Assembly (NCBI GenBank): GCA_012513545.1
Contig: JAAZCB010000479.1
Span: forward strand, 1 to 22,468
From: Clostridiaceae bacterium
GTDB taxonomy: Bacteria > Bacillota_A > Clostridia > Acetivibrionales > Acetivibrionaceae
Reading direction: 5' to 3'
Length of the DNA stretch: 22,468 nt
In this document: positions 15,751-22,468 of the stretch, piece by piece
Layout: each line of letters opens with the position of its first letter
Position numbering within the stretch: position 1 is the stretch's first letter
Notes under the pieces: generated by a model
What the model was told of the DNA's origin: nothing
Database searches by the model: none
Seen by the model: only the letters and a program-made list of their open reading frames with translations
Position numbers and translations under genes: made by a program

Positions 15751-17229
15751 TTATTCGTTGTTTTCGTAAGCTGGAAAGCACAAACGGAAAGTTGAGCCTT
15801 CAGGCCCGGTTTCAACTAATTCAACTGTTCCTCCCTGCTTATAGATAAGCTTTTTGATGAGTGCCAGCCCCAATCCGGCACCGCCGCTCTGTCTCGAACG
15901 GTTTTTATCCACTGTGTAAAAGGGCTCAAAAATTCTGGATTTAGCCTCCTCCGGCATGCCGATGCCTGTATCACTGATTTCAATAAATACTTTTGAGCTG
16001 ACTGCATAACTTTTTATTCGAATGCTCCCCTGTGTCTTATTGTATTTGATGGCGTTATCCAAAAGATTAACGAGAATAATGACCATATTTTCTCTATCAG
16101 CTTTAATAAACACCTCTTTGAGCTCTGTTTCCAGCTTTATGCCGAACTTATCCATTCTTCCTTTTAAGCTGCTGCATACCTTGAGAATAATCTTGCCAAC
16201 ATCAATTTTCTCCATCATATATTCGAAGTCATACTTTTCCAGGGCAGACAATTGCAAAACCTTATCTACCATCTCATACAACCTACCTATTTCCTGATTG
16301 ATATTTTCCCTCGCAGTTTTTATCAGTTCTACATCATCAGGATACATTTCCAGAAGGTCGATATATGCCTTGACAGATGTCAACGGTGTTTTGAATTCAT
16401 GTGTGACATTTCCAATGAACTGCTTCTGCTGTTTTTCCAGCCTAGACAGCTTATCGACTGCAAGTGTAAGCTTTTGCTGCTCGGCTTGCATATCTTCGAT
16501 GGTTTTTACGATCTGCCTGCTCATGTCATAAATCCCTTCTCCCAGCTTCCCCAACTCATCTCTGCGGTGAAGAACCTCTACGTTGTATTGTCCGGTGCGG
16601 ATACGGTCAGTCATGTTCTTTAACATCAAAATCCCATTTGCAAAAGAATTGAAATAGAAATATCCAAAAATAAAACTGATAATAAAAACAGCTGCTCCAA
16701 TATAAATAAAGAGCCTCCTGATATAATTGTAGAATTTAAGCTCTCCCGCCAGCGAATAATAGAGCTGTATAACCCCTACCTGTTTGCCTCCTGCAGTTAA
16801 CGGTGCAAAGTAATAAAGGGAGTCTTGCTCCACCTGATATGCTGTTTTGTTTTGCAGAGCAAAAGAAAGGGTTTTTTCAATCTTGCTGGATTTACTTTCA
16901 ACCGCAGATTGTCCGATTTTCTTACCGTTTATATCATACAACACATTTGATTGCCCGGTGACCATGCTCATCTGTCTTGCCAGTTCATTTCCCTTAGAGA
17001 CTAAAAATATTTCGGGTATAGTAAAGGATTCACTAAGACTCAACTGGACGAAATACAGATTCGCCGTCCTGGTCTGCTGAGCTAAAAATGCTTCATATTG
17101 CGCCTGTTGATCCTTTTTTATTCCATCCAATACCAGGATGCTTAATATTGTCACCGTGAGAAGCAAAAGTGCCGCCAGGAAAACACTGAATTTAATTTTT
17201 ATGCTTATTATCATATCAGCCGCCACCAT
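15751..17229 (-). CDS. Sensor histidine kinase, HAMP type
   Basis: 492 aa membrane kinase partner of the response regulator just upstream. Two transmembrane segments (about 11-35 and 171-195) enclose an extracytoplasmic sensor of some 135 residues with no recognised fold. HAMP-like residues 196-245 and a coiled coil follow. The HisKA motif is NVTHEFKTPLTS with the phospho-acceptor His277. ATP-binding boxes are NLLDNAIKYN (N392), DTGIGMP (420-426), FEPFYTVDKNR and GGAGLGLAL (449-457). All catalytic residues seem present. The start ATG lies 4 nt after the regulator stop, with an AAGG ribosome site overlapping that stop. There is no PAS domain, unlike classical PhoR. The signal is unknown. Confidence 0.93.
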   Translation of the reverse strand: MVAADMIISIKIKFSVFLAALLLLTVTILSILVLDGIKKDQQAQYEAFLAQQTRTANLYFVQLSLSESFTIPEIFLVSKGNELARQMSMVTGQSNVLYDINGKKIGQSAVESKSSKIEKTLSFALQNKTAYQVEQDSLYYFAPLTAGGKQVGVIQLYYSLAGELKFYNYIRRLFIYIGAAVFIISFIFGYFYFNSFANGILMLKNMTDRIRTGQYNVEVLHRRDELGKLGEGIYDMSRQIVKTIEDMQAEQQKLTLAVDKLSRLEKQQKQFIGNVTHEFKTPLTSVKAYIDLLEMYPDDVELIKTARENINQEIGRLYEMVDKVLQLSALEKYDFEYMMEKIDVGKIILKVCSSLKGRMDKFGIKLETELKEVFIKADRENMVIILVNLLDNAIKYNKTQGSIRIKSYAVSSKVFIEISDTGIGMPEEAKSRIFEPFYTVDKNRSRQSGGAGLGLALIKKLIYKQGGTVELVETGPEGSTFRLCFPAYENNE

Positions 17230-17233
17230 TCTT

Positions 17234-17917
17234 CTACCTTAATGAAGCTTTATACCCAACCCCATGAACGGTCTGCAGTATATAATGGAAATCAGCGCCC
17301 AGTTTTTTTCTCAATCGCTGGATATGTATATCCACAGTCCGGGTACCGCCTATATAGTCCATTCCCCAAACCAAATCCAAAAGCTCATCCCTTGAATACA
17401 CCCTTTCAGCGTTGGCCACCATAAGTGCCAGCAGATCAAATTCCTTAGGTGTCAGATCCAGCAATTCCTCACCGGCAACTGCCTTTCTCTGCTGCAAATT
17501 GAGCTTCAATCCATCTATGAGGACTTCATTTTTTGCCTGTTCAGCCGATTTAACTTGCAAGCGCCTTAGCAGAGATTTCAGTCGGGCAAGCAGTTCACGC
17601 ATATCAAAGGGTTTTGTGATATAGTCGTCTGCACCAAGTTCAAGACCCAGTACCTTGTTTACGATATCGTCCTTAGCAGTCAACATAATGATACCCACCG
17701 AGTTCATGCTTCCCAGCCTTTTGAGCACTTCGTATCCGTCTATGCCCGGCAGCATAACATCCAGAATCATAGCATCCGGTTTAAAAAGCTCAAATCTCTT
17801 CAACGCATCTTCTCCATCATAGGAAGTCTCTACTGTGAAGCCCTCTTTTCTCAGTGCATATGCCATCGCATCGGCAATGTTCTTTTCATCATCAATCACC
17901 AATATCCTTTGCTTCAT
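17234..17917 (-). CDS. OmpR/PhoB-family response regulator
   Basis: 227 aa from the ATG at 17917, which has GGGGG 6 nt upstream; a GTG one codon earlier is only 3 nt away and less likely. The receiver domain has the acidic pair Asp9-Asp10, the phosphorylation site Asp53 (ILDVMLPG), Thr80 and Lys102 (TKPFD). The C-terminal winged helix (about 130-225) has LTPKEFDLLALM and RTVDIHIQRLRKKLG, the DNA-recognition helix region of OmpR/PhoB. It is first in an operon with the kinase and the propeller lipoprotein. The target genes are not known. About 260 bp upstream (17918-18176) contain no further gene and no clear promoter. Confidence 0.95.
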   Translation of the reverse strand: MKQRILVIDDEKNIADAMAYALRKEGFTVETSYDGEDALKRFELFKPDAMILDVMLPGIDGYEVLKRLGSMNSVGIIMLTAKDDIVNKVLGLELGADDYITKPFDMRELLARLKSLLRRLQVKSAEQAKNEVLIDGLKLNLQQRKAVAGEELLDLTPKEFDLLALMVANAERVYSRDELLDLVWGMDYIGGTRTVDIHIQRLRKKLGADFHYILQTVHGVGYKASLR

Positions 17918-18176
17918 CACTTTCCCCCAAGACCTTTCATCTTTTCCTGTTCAATATACTGTAAACAGCTGTATCTTATTTTAATCCGAAACTTTTTTAA
18001 ATCTCCTTTGAATGCAGGCTGAAAATAATCTCGTATTAAATAGAGTCTGTATATATATTTTATCACTATGTATAATTTTTTAGTATCCTTTAGTTTGATT
18101 TACTGTTGGCCTTTATACTCCTAAGCCAAACCCTCCATATCCCACCGCCAATCTTGTTATCTTTACGACACTAGAA

Positions 18177-20018
18177 TTACACTAGTGGACGCAGATGTAT
18201 TTTCTTCAGTTTATGTTGATGCTTGATTAGCTTTTCTTTATTGAAAGGTTTCCCATGAGACGGATACACTTTTTTATAATCAAGGCTAATCATCTTCATC
18301 CATGAGGCTTCATAGTCTTTCAAATTTTCTATCCAAATGATGATGTTATTCCTGCCTGGTATACCATTCATGGCTGCATCACCACAAAAAAGCACCCCAT
18401 TCTCAAACAATAAGTCCATGGAATCCTTTGTATGACCAGGCAGCTCAACAATCCTGGCTGAAAGAATTTTCTCTATTTGAGGCTTGGTCTCTTTTGTTAC
18501 GACCATATATCGTTCCGGGGAATCAACCGGTTCGAAGCGATGCTCACCCTTACCGAATAGTTTCATCATCTGGCAAAAGCCATATGCTAACATACTACTG
18601 CATCCACCCTCGAATGAATTTTGTCCAACTTTTAATCTTTCAATAGATACCGGATTAAGGATTACTTTCGCTTTAGTCTTGTCCAACAGCTGATTTAGGA
18701 ACCCAACATGATCATCATGGGCATGTGTAATAAAAACATATGTAATATCCTCTAGTGCTATCCTCCTATTTGTCAACTCTTCCTCGAATTTCTTATAATG
18801 CTCTTTGTAACCTGTATCGATAAGCAAATACCCCTCTTCCATTTCTATCAGAAAAATATTACTGATCCTGTTTCCAATGTTTATCGTTCTTTCTTCAATG
18901 GGTTTCCTCATCTTATAGGCGCTTTCTATCCTTTTAGCCATTTGTATGTTCACCTTTTTAACTTCGTCAATGTAAGAAGGAATATCTCCGAAGCTTCCGA
19001 TTGGCTGGCCAAGAAGAATGGTTTCCAATTGGTTACGAATTAAATGAGCATTATTCAATCTTTTATCGTCTTTTATCTTGCCTGTCAACCAAAGCGTATC
19101 TACCAAGCTATCTAATACTTCTTCAGGTATAAATGGCTTATCCTGATAAGTAAATTCCGCTTTCCTCAATCCACCTTGCCACTCCGGATTGGCTAAAGAC
19201 TTTTTTATAATATCTTTGGCATGTCCTACAGAACATTTGTGTCCTTGACATACATTGCAATATTCCGGCCCTCTGCAGATGTTTTCAAGATCTTCTTTTA
19301 TATGCTGATAGTAATCATGAAGTATTTTGGATTTTGCTTTGAATTCAGATTGAATACCCATCTTCCTATCATGAAATAACCTTCTTACCATAAAAAATAC
19401 AAGCAATACCAAAACAACTATGAAGGGCACTATAAAAACAGGATTTAAATATTTTTCCGGCATAGTTTGCGACAACTTCTGGATACCAAAAAACATAAAT
19501 ATTGAAGCTGCCATAAGCTTAATGCCTAATTCAGGAATCTTGTCACCTAATTTTTTGCCAACAAAAATACCTAACGCTCCTGTAACAATCATACCCGTTA
19601 CTGTTCCCACCAAAACCATGAATGGATATGAGGAATCTGCTGCCAAGGTGATTGCTGTTAGCTGCGTTTTATCCCCGAGTTCCCCTAAAAAGAAGGCTAA
19701 AGCGACAGTTGCGACAGGGCCAAATTGAATTTTAGGTTCATCTTCATCTTCTTCTTGCTCAGACTTCAGTGTCCATATAGCAAATCCTACAAACGCAGCC
19801 CCTGCCACCATTTGAATTGTGCTAATCGGAAGCAATTGAGAAAGATAGCTTCCTAAAAGCACTGCCAGACCATGATTCAGAAAAGCTCCAATTCCGATTC
19901 CAAATAGAACTTTCCTCACAGGGAAACGTGTAGCAAAAGCCATTGCCAGAATCTGAGTCTTATCCCCCATTTCCGCTATAAAAATCAACATAAATGCCTC
20001 TAGTATCTCTTGAATCAT
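18177..20018 (-). CDS. GDT1/UPF0016 cation exporter fused to MBL-fold domain
   Basis: 613 aa from the ATG at 20018, which has AAGGAG 7 nt upstream; an ATG two codons earlier is only 1 nt from it. Residues 1-215 are a complete GDT1/TMEM165 (MneA-type) exporter with both signatures, EMGDKTQ (16-22) and ELGDKTQ (113-119), in a two-times-three-helix layout. Members export Mn2+ or Ca2+. A soluble linker follows with a cysteine set, Cys248, Cys254, Cys257 and Cys262 (CNVCQGHKC), that may bind metal. Residues about 380-600 are a metallo-beta-lactamase fold with a full ligand set: His432, His434, Asp436, His437 (THAHDDH), His529 (PGHTKDS), Asp547 (CGDAAMNG) and His588. A Mn riboswitch upstream supports manganese export. 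The hydrolase substrate is unknown. No frameshift is visible at the joint. Confidence 0.88.
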   Translation of the reverse strand: MIQEILEAFMLIFIAEMGDKTQILAMAFATRFPVRKVLFGIGIGAFLNHGLAVLLGSYLSQLLPISTIQMVAGAAFVGFAIWTLKSEQEEDEDEPKIQFGPVATVALAFFLGELGDKTQLTAITLAADSSYPFMVLVGTVTGMIVTGALGIFVGKKLGDKIPELGIKLMAASIFMFFGIQKLSQTMPEKYLNPVFIVPFIVVLVLLVFFMVRRLFHDRKMGIQSEFKAKSKILHDYYQHIKEDLENICRGPEYCNVCQGHKCSVGHAKDIIKKSLANPEWQGGLRKAEFTYQDKPFIPEEVLDSLVDTLWLTGKIKDDKRLNNAHLIRNQLETILLGQPIGSFGDIPSYIDEVKKVNIQMAKRIESAYKMRKPIEERTINIGNRISNIFLIEMEEGYLLIDTGYKEHYKKFEEELTNRRIALEDITYVFITHAHDDHVGFLNQLLDKTKAKVILNPVSIERLKVGQNSFEGGCSSMLAYGFCQMMKLFGKGEHRFEPVDSPERYMVVTKETKPQIEKILSARIVELPGHTKDSMDLLFENGVLFCGDAAMNGIPGRNNIIIWIENLKDYEASWMKMISLDYKKVYPSHGKPFNKEKLIKHQHKLKKIHLRPLV

Positions 20019-20326
20019 ATCCATGCTCCTTTTATTTTTCGTAACAATCTAATTGAACAGCCCGGTCAACTTCCTCTAACAAATTATATATGTTCCTAAC
20101 CTATATGGTTTATGTTTGGAAAGAGCTGATGTTTTCAGCAAAAATGCCGTTATTCTGCAAAAAATATCAGAACCCTTAATATATGTTACAAACCATAAAT
20201 TGTATGGCAGAATATTGTGGCGCTCCTTCAATAAGCATCCATGGCTTATTGAAGGAGCCAATTTCATTAAGCTTTGGAATATATTATTATCATGTCCTGA
20301 ATGCATGCAACCATCCACTGTCAATT
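20019..20326 (-). other. Long leader between Mn riboswitch and exporter gene
   Basis: About 300 nt of AT-rich leader with no supported ORF. It holds a perfect 15-bp inverted repeat, GCTCCTTCAATAAGC (20222-20236) / (20244-20258), with a 7-nt loop and no T run. A GCTGA/TCAGC small hairpin lies near 20124-20139. Two similar 20-odd-bp blocks both read ATATATGTT..C.AACC..ATA on the plus strand, around 20084-20104 and 20180-20198. No second promoter could be assigned with confidence. Confidence 0.5.
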
Positions 20327-20375
20327 AAAAAAGACCCTCAGATTATCAGACAATTCTCCTGATAATCTAAAAGTC
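20327..20375 (-). terminator. Terminator of the manganese riboswitch
   Basis: In the transcription direction the 5' arm (20375-20359) reads GACTTTTAGATTATCAG. The 3' arm (20349-20333) reads CTGATAATCTGAGGGTC and is followed by six Ts. The 5' arm contains the 3' strand of the aptamer's closing stem, so ligand binding and termination are mutually exclusive. This predicts an ON switch. Confidence 0.85.
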
Positions 20376-20465
20376 TCGCTTCTTTAATATCCTTAAAGCC
20401 GATAAGACCAGGATCACTCCAGTATGTTGATCTTATCTTGGTTTCCCACAGCTACTCCCTTTTAG
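20367..20465 (-). ncRNA. yybP-ykoY manganese riboswitch
   Basis: The RNA begins CTAAAAGGGAGTAGC, the invariant GGGGAGUAGC-type start of the class (here AGGGAGTAGC). It continues through a short P2 hairpin to ATCAACATACTGG and CTTATCGGCTTTAAGG, the conserved loop and helix pieces of yybP-ykoY. The closing stem P1 pairs CTAAAAG (20465-20459) with CTTTTAG (20373-20367). It lies directly after a strong promoter, upstream of a GDT1-family exporter. Mn2+ binding should stabilise P1, block the terminator and switch the exporter on. This is established for the class; identification here is by eye. Confidence 0.88.
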
Positions 20466-20474
20466 AACACTTAT

Positions 20475-20503
20475 ATTTTATACTTGCAAAATACAATTGT
20501 CAA
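20475..20503 (-). promoter_or_regulatory. Sigma-A promoter of the Mn riboswitch / exporter unit
   Basis: TTGACA (20503-20498), exactly 17 nt, then TAAAAT (20480-20475). The predicted start is about 20468, immediately before the aptamer. Confidence 0.8.
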
Positions 20504-20624
20504 TAATGCTCTTCTGACTGTACATGCATATTTATTAATCTTGTTAAATATGATTATTGTATGTGTTGATATATTCAATTCTGTATTTTTTTGTCTGACA
20601 AGGCATACTTTTTATATATTAATA

Positions 20625-20653
20625 TTGACATATATATATGAATTTGTTATATT
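20625..20653 (+). promoter_or_regulatory. Sigma-A promoter of the GGDEF-RHH gene
   Basis: Consensus TTGACA (20625-20630), 17 nt, and TATATT (20648-20653). The leader is only about 17 nt and holds the GGAGG. It is divergent from the Mn riboswitch promoter, about 120 bp away. Confidence 0.75.
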
Positions 20654-20676
20654 AATATACACGGAGGAAAGTGTAT

Positions 20677-21297
20677 ATGGAGAACCCACTAGTAACAAAA
20701 GAAGAATTTATCTCAAAAGTTGAAGAATTGGTCGCTATAGGTGATGGACCTTTTAGTATCGTTGTAGCTGATATTGATAACTTTGCAAATATTAATAAAT
20801 TATTTGGTTATTCCATAGGTGATGAATTAGTTAAAAAACTAGTATCTGTATTCAGGCAAAACTTAGCCGGCACAGACCTTATGACACGCCACGGCGATGA
20901 ATTTAACCTGCTGCTCGTGAGAAAGGGTGCTGAAAGAAGTATTATGGAAATGGAGGAAATCAGAAGATACCTTTCTGATAATACTTTTGCAATTAGTGAC
21001 AATAATAAAACCGAAAACGTATCTGTAACTATCAGCTTTGGAATAGCAAGCTATCCCAGGGATGCTAAAAATACGGTTGAGTTGTTCAGAGTTGCTGACA
21101 GTGCTATGTTTCGAGCTAAGAAATTGGGTAGAAACAGAATTTGCCTTTCCGAATCCGAAAGCATGGTACTAAAGTCCAGTTATTTTACTAAGACACAAAT
21201 AGACAGGTTATCTGAATTATCAAAGGATACCGAGAAAACAGAAGCATTTCTTCTACGTGAAGCATTGGATGATTTATTCAAGAAGTACAGCAAATAA
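20677..21297 (+). CDS. GGDEF protein with C-terminal ribbon-helix-helix domain
   Basis: 206 aa from the ATG at 20677, 9 nt after GGAGG; a GTG two codons earlier is only 3 nt away. Residues 1-160 form a bare GGDEF domain: VADIDNFANINKLFGYSIGDE (metal Asp32), then RHGDEF (71-76), ISFGIASYP and the closing ADSAMFRAKKLGRN. The signature is HGDEF rather than GGDEF, ND is NK, and no RxxD inhibitory site precedes it, so cyclase activity is uncertain. Residues 168-204 (YFTKTQIDRLSELSKDTEKT...LLREALDDLF) look like a ribbon-helix-helix (CopG/RHH_3) DNA-binding domain: a short strand, then two helices. It may be a nucleotide-responsive transcription factor. No input or membrane domain is present, and no terminator follows, so transcripts may run into the next leader. 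Confidence 0.82.
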   Translation: MENPLVTKEEFISKVEELVAIGDGPFSIVVADIDNFANINKLFGYSIGDELVKKLVSVFRQNLAGTDLMTRHGDEFNLLLVRKGAERSIMEMEEIRRYLSDNTFAISDNNKTENVSVTISFGIASYPRDAKNTVELFRVADSAMFRAKKLGRNRICLSESESMVLKSSYFTKTQIDRLSELSKDTEKTEAFLLREALDDLFKKYSK

Positions 21298-21375
21298 TTA
21301 AATTTGGAGACTTATTTTGATATAAGTTTTCTACCCTAATTACATATTTATGCTGTTGATAATTTAATAAAAATT

Positions 21376-21500
21376 TGCGCTGAATCCAGAAATGGAGCGG
21401 GAGAACCAAATAATGGGGTGAATCCGGTAAATCCGGTAGGGTTAAGCTCTTTCGATCCGAACCCGACAGCTAATCTCGTAAGCGTTGGAAGAGAAGGTGA
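21376..21500 (+). ncRNA. ydaO/yuaA cyclic di-AMP riboswitch
   Basis: Conserved pieces of the class appear in order: GCTGAATCC, a GGGAGAACCA-like block, GGGGTGAATCCGG, GGTAGGG, CTCTTTCGATCCGAACCCG, ACAGCTAATCTCGTAAGCG and GGAAGAGAAGG. Class members bind two c-di-AMP and usually switch genes off by termination. The 3' strand GAGAAG (21491-21496) is complementary to CTTCTC (21562-21567) within the terminator, which would give an antiterminator in the free RNA. Ligand binding should therefore allow termination and lower dapB-like expression. Boundaries are approximate. Confidence 0.88.
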
Positions 21501-21549
21501 TTGATATGCTTTAATCGTGCCTTTAATATGGTACCCCTCTTTGGAGCAT

Positions 21550-21580
21550 ACGCTATAGATACTTCTCTATAGCGTTTTTT
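21550..21580 (+). terminator. Terminator of the c-di-AMP riboswitch
   Basis: Perfect 10-bp stem ACGCTATAGA (21550-21559) / TCTATAGCGT (21566-21575), loop of 6, then a T run to 21580. It ends 33 nt before the dapB-like ATG. Confidence 0.9.
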
Positions 21581-21613
21581 AGTTGGTAAAAAATCGTATC
21601 GGAGGTATTGAAA

Positions 21614-22468
21614 ATGATTAGAGTTTGTATATCAGGTCTTGGAAAAACAGGTAAGGAAATCGCAAAGGTATTATTGGAGCAAGAGGATATTAAGCTTGTT
21701 TCAGCTATATGTAGCTCTACCAGCAGTAAAAAAGGCAAGGATTTGGGTGAAGTTTTGGAAAGCAGTGCTATGGGCGTTATAGTAGAAAGCTCAGACAATC
21801 TGGAGCAGGTTATTTTCAGAACCAGACCGGATGTAGTTGTCGACTTTTCAAGTCCCGAGGCAGCCTTAAGAAATGCAAAGGTATTCTCGCAGATGAAAGT
21901 TAATATTATCATAGGCACTACCGGCTTCTCGAAAATCGGGCTTAAGAAGCTGTTTATACTTGCCAAAAGACATAAGAATGGCATTGTCTATGCTCCAAAC
22001 ATTACTTTGGGAGTAAATGTACTAATGCTTCTTACAAATTTGGCAGCTAATATTCTAAACAATTATGACTTTCAAATTACAGAAATCCATCACAAGCATA
22101 AAAAGGACTCCCCTTCCGGCACTGCTAAGAAAATTGCAAATGAGATAGAGAAAGGTCTTACTGCTTCGGGTAATGCCAGCAAGGATTTAGTGGTACCAAT
22201 TACAGCAATAAGGGCAGGCGGGGTCGTTGGAAAGCACGAAGTGATGATTATCGGAGAAGATGACAAAATAGAAATTTCCCACGAATCCTTTTCACGAAGA
22301 GCTTTTGCGCTTGGTGCCCTTCGCGCTGTCAGATTTGCAAAAGGAAAGTCCGGATACTTCGAAATGAGCGATGTACTAAACCTGAAAAAAGTACTTGGAG
22401 ATTACCTTGAGTTTAAGAACGACTCATTTAAGAAACAAAACTCGATTTTTCTTAATAATAAGGAATTA
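21614..22468 (+). CDS. dapB: Dihydrodipicolinate reductase-like protein, 3' end missing
   Basis: 285 codons with no stop before the window ends. DapB reduces dihydrodipicolinate in the diaminopimelate/lysine path; its substrate pool also feeds spore dipicolinate. The catalytic block EIHHKHKKDSPSGTA is present with His159, His160 and Lys163. GTTGF (101-105), VDFSSPEA (76-83), RAGGVVGKHEV and SRRAFALGALRAV also match. The N-terminal nucleotide loop is GLGKTGKE instead of the usual GxxGxMG, so it may be a divergent paralogue. It also continues at least 34 residues past the normal C-terminal MSDVL motif with a lysine-rich tail. The start ATG follows GGAGG by about 9 nt. It is controlled by the c-di-AMP switch upstream. 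The family is certain; whether it is the housekeeping DapB is not. Confidence 0.85.
   Translation, partial: MIRVCISGLGKTGKEIAKVLLEQEDIKLVSAICSSTSSKKGKDLGEVLESSAMGVIVESSDNLEQVIFRTRPDVVVDFSSPEAALRNAKVFSQMKVNIIIGTTGFSKIGLKKLFILAKRHKNGIVYAPNITLGVNVLMLLTNLAANILNNYDFQITEIHHKHKKDSPSGTAKKIANEIEKGLTASGNASKDLVVPITAIRAGGVVGKHEVMIIGEDDKIEISHESFSRRAFALGALRAVRFAKGKSGYFEMSDVLNLKKVLGDYLEFKNDSFKKQNSIFLNNKEL

Noticed and set aside
16252..16623. 123-codon ORF opposite the sensor kinase
   Set aside because: It is antisense to a well-conserved kinase core and resembles no protein.
18150..18190. CACTAG repeat near the exporter-MBL stop as terminator
   Set aside because: The short stem is not followed by a T run on either strand.
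20116..20328. 70-codon plus-strand ORF and the overlapping 82-codon minus-strand ORF in the Mn-switch leader
   Set aside because: Both arise across the 15-bp inverted repeat and the terminator, lack ribosome sites and look random.
1..22468. CRISPR arrays, tRNA or rRNA genes, insertion sequences
   Set aside because: No regularly spaced repeats, cloverleaf-like genes, rRNA-like stretches or transposase motifs were seen on either strand.

Overview
The window looks like chromosomal DNA of an endospore-forming clostridium, most like the Ruminiclostridium / Clostridium cellulolyticum group. The grounds are the moderately low G+C, strong GGAGG-type ribosome binding sites, a spore photoproduct lyase, clostridial DUF families and Gram-positive riboswitch classes. 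The genus is inferred from protein style, not from a search. No rRNA, tRNA, CRISPR array, insertion sequence or phage gene was seen.

Layout. Positions 1-1100 (minus strand) hold the start of a heavy-metal-associated (HMA) domain protein and a membrane-anchored FtrD-like (DUF2318) cysteine protein. Both are preceded by nearly the same promoter sequence. Next come spore photoproduct lyase (minus), a small DUF4177 protein and a decayed VCBS/FG-GAP-like gene (plus), and an acyl-CoA synthetase-like ligase (minus). At 5261-9937 (plus) carB, without carA, is followed by a PurF-like phosphoribosyltransferase whose glutaminase site is destroyed. At 10104-14448 (minus) lie a Na/Pi cotransporter with an apparent Pho-box array, a PIF1-like helicase with a C-terminal HRDC-like region, and a small unknown ORF. 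At 14567-17917 (minus) is an OmpR-type response regulator, a sensor kinase and a beta-propeller lipoprotein, probably one operon.

The right end is dense in ligand-sensing RNA and second-messenger parts. A yybP-ykoY manganese riboswitch with its own promoter and terminator precedes an unusual fusion of a GDT1/UPF0016 cation exporter to a metallo-beta-lactamase-fold domain (minus). Divergent from it, a perfect sigma-A promoter drives a short GGDEF protein with a C-terminal ribbon-helix-helix DNA-binding domain. After that a ydaO-type c-di-AMP riboswitch and terminator control a dapB-like gene that runs off the window.

A roughly 44-bp intergenic element with a compensated hairpin occurs twice (347-390 and 10011-10054), each time just beyond a gene's terminator and in the same relative orientation. 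The most interesting items are the glutaminase-dead PurF paralogue beside an orphan carB, the Mn-riboswitch-controlled exporter-hydrolase fusion, the GGDEF-RHH protein, and the c-di-AMP switch on a dapB-like gene.
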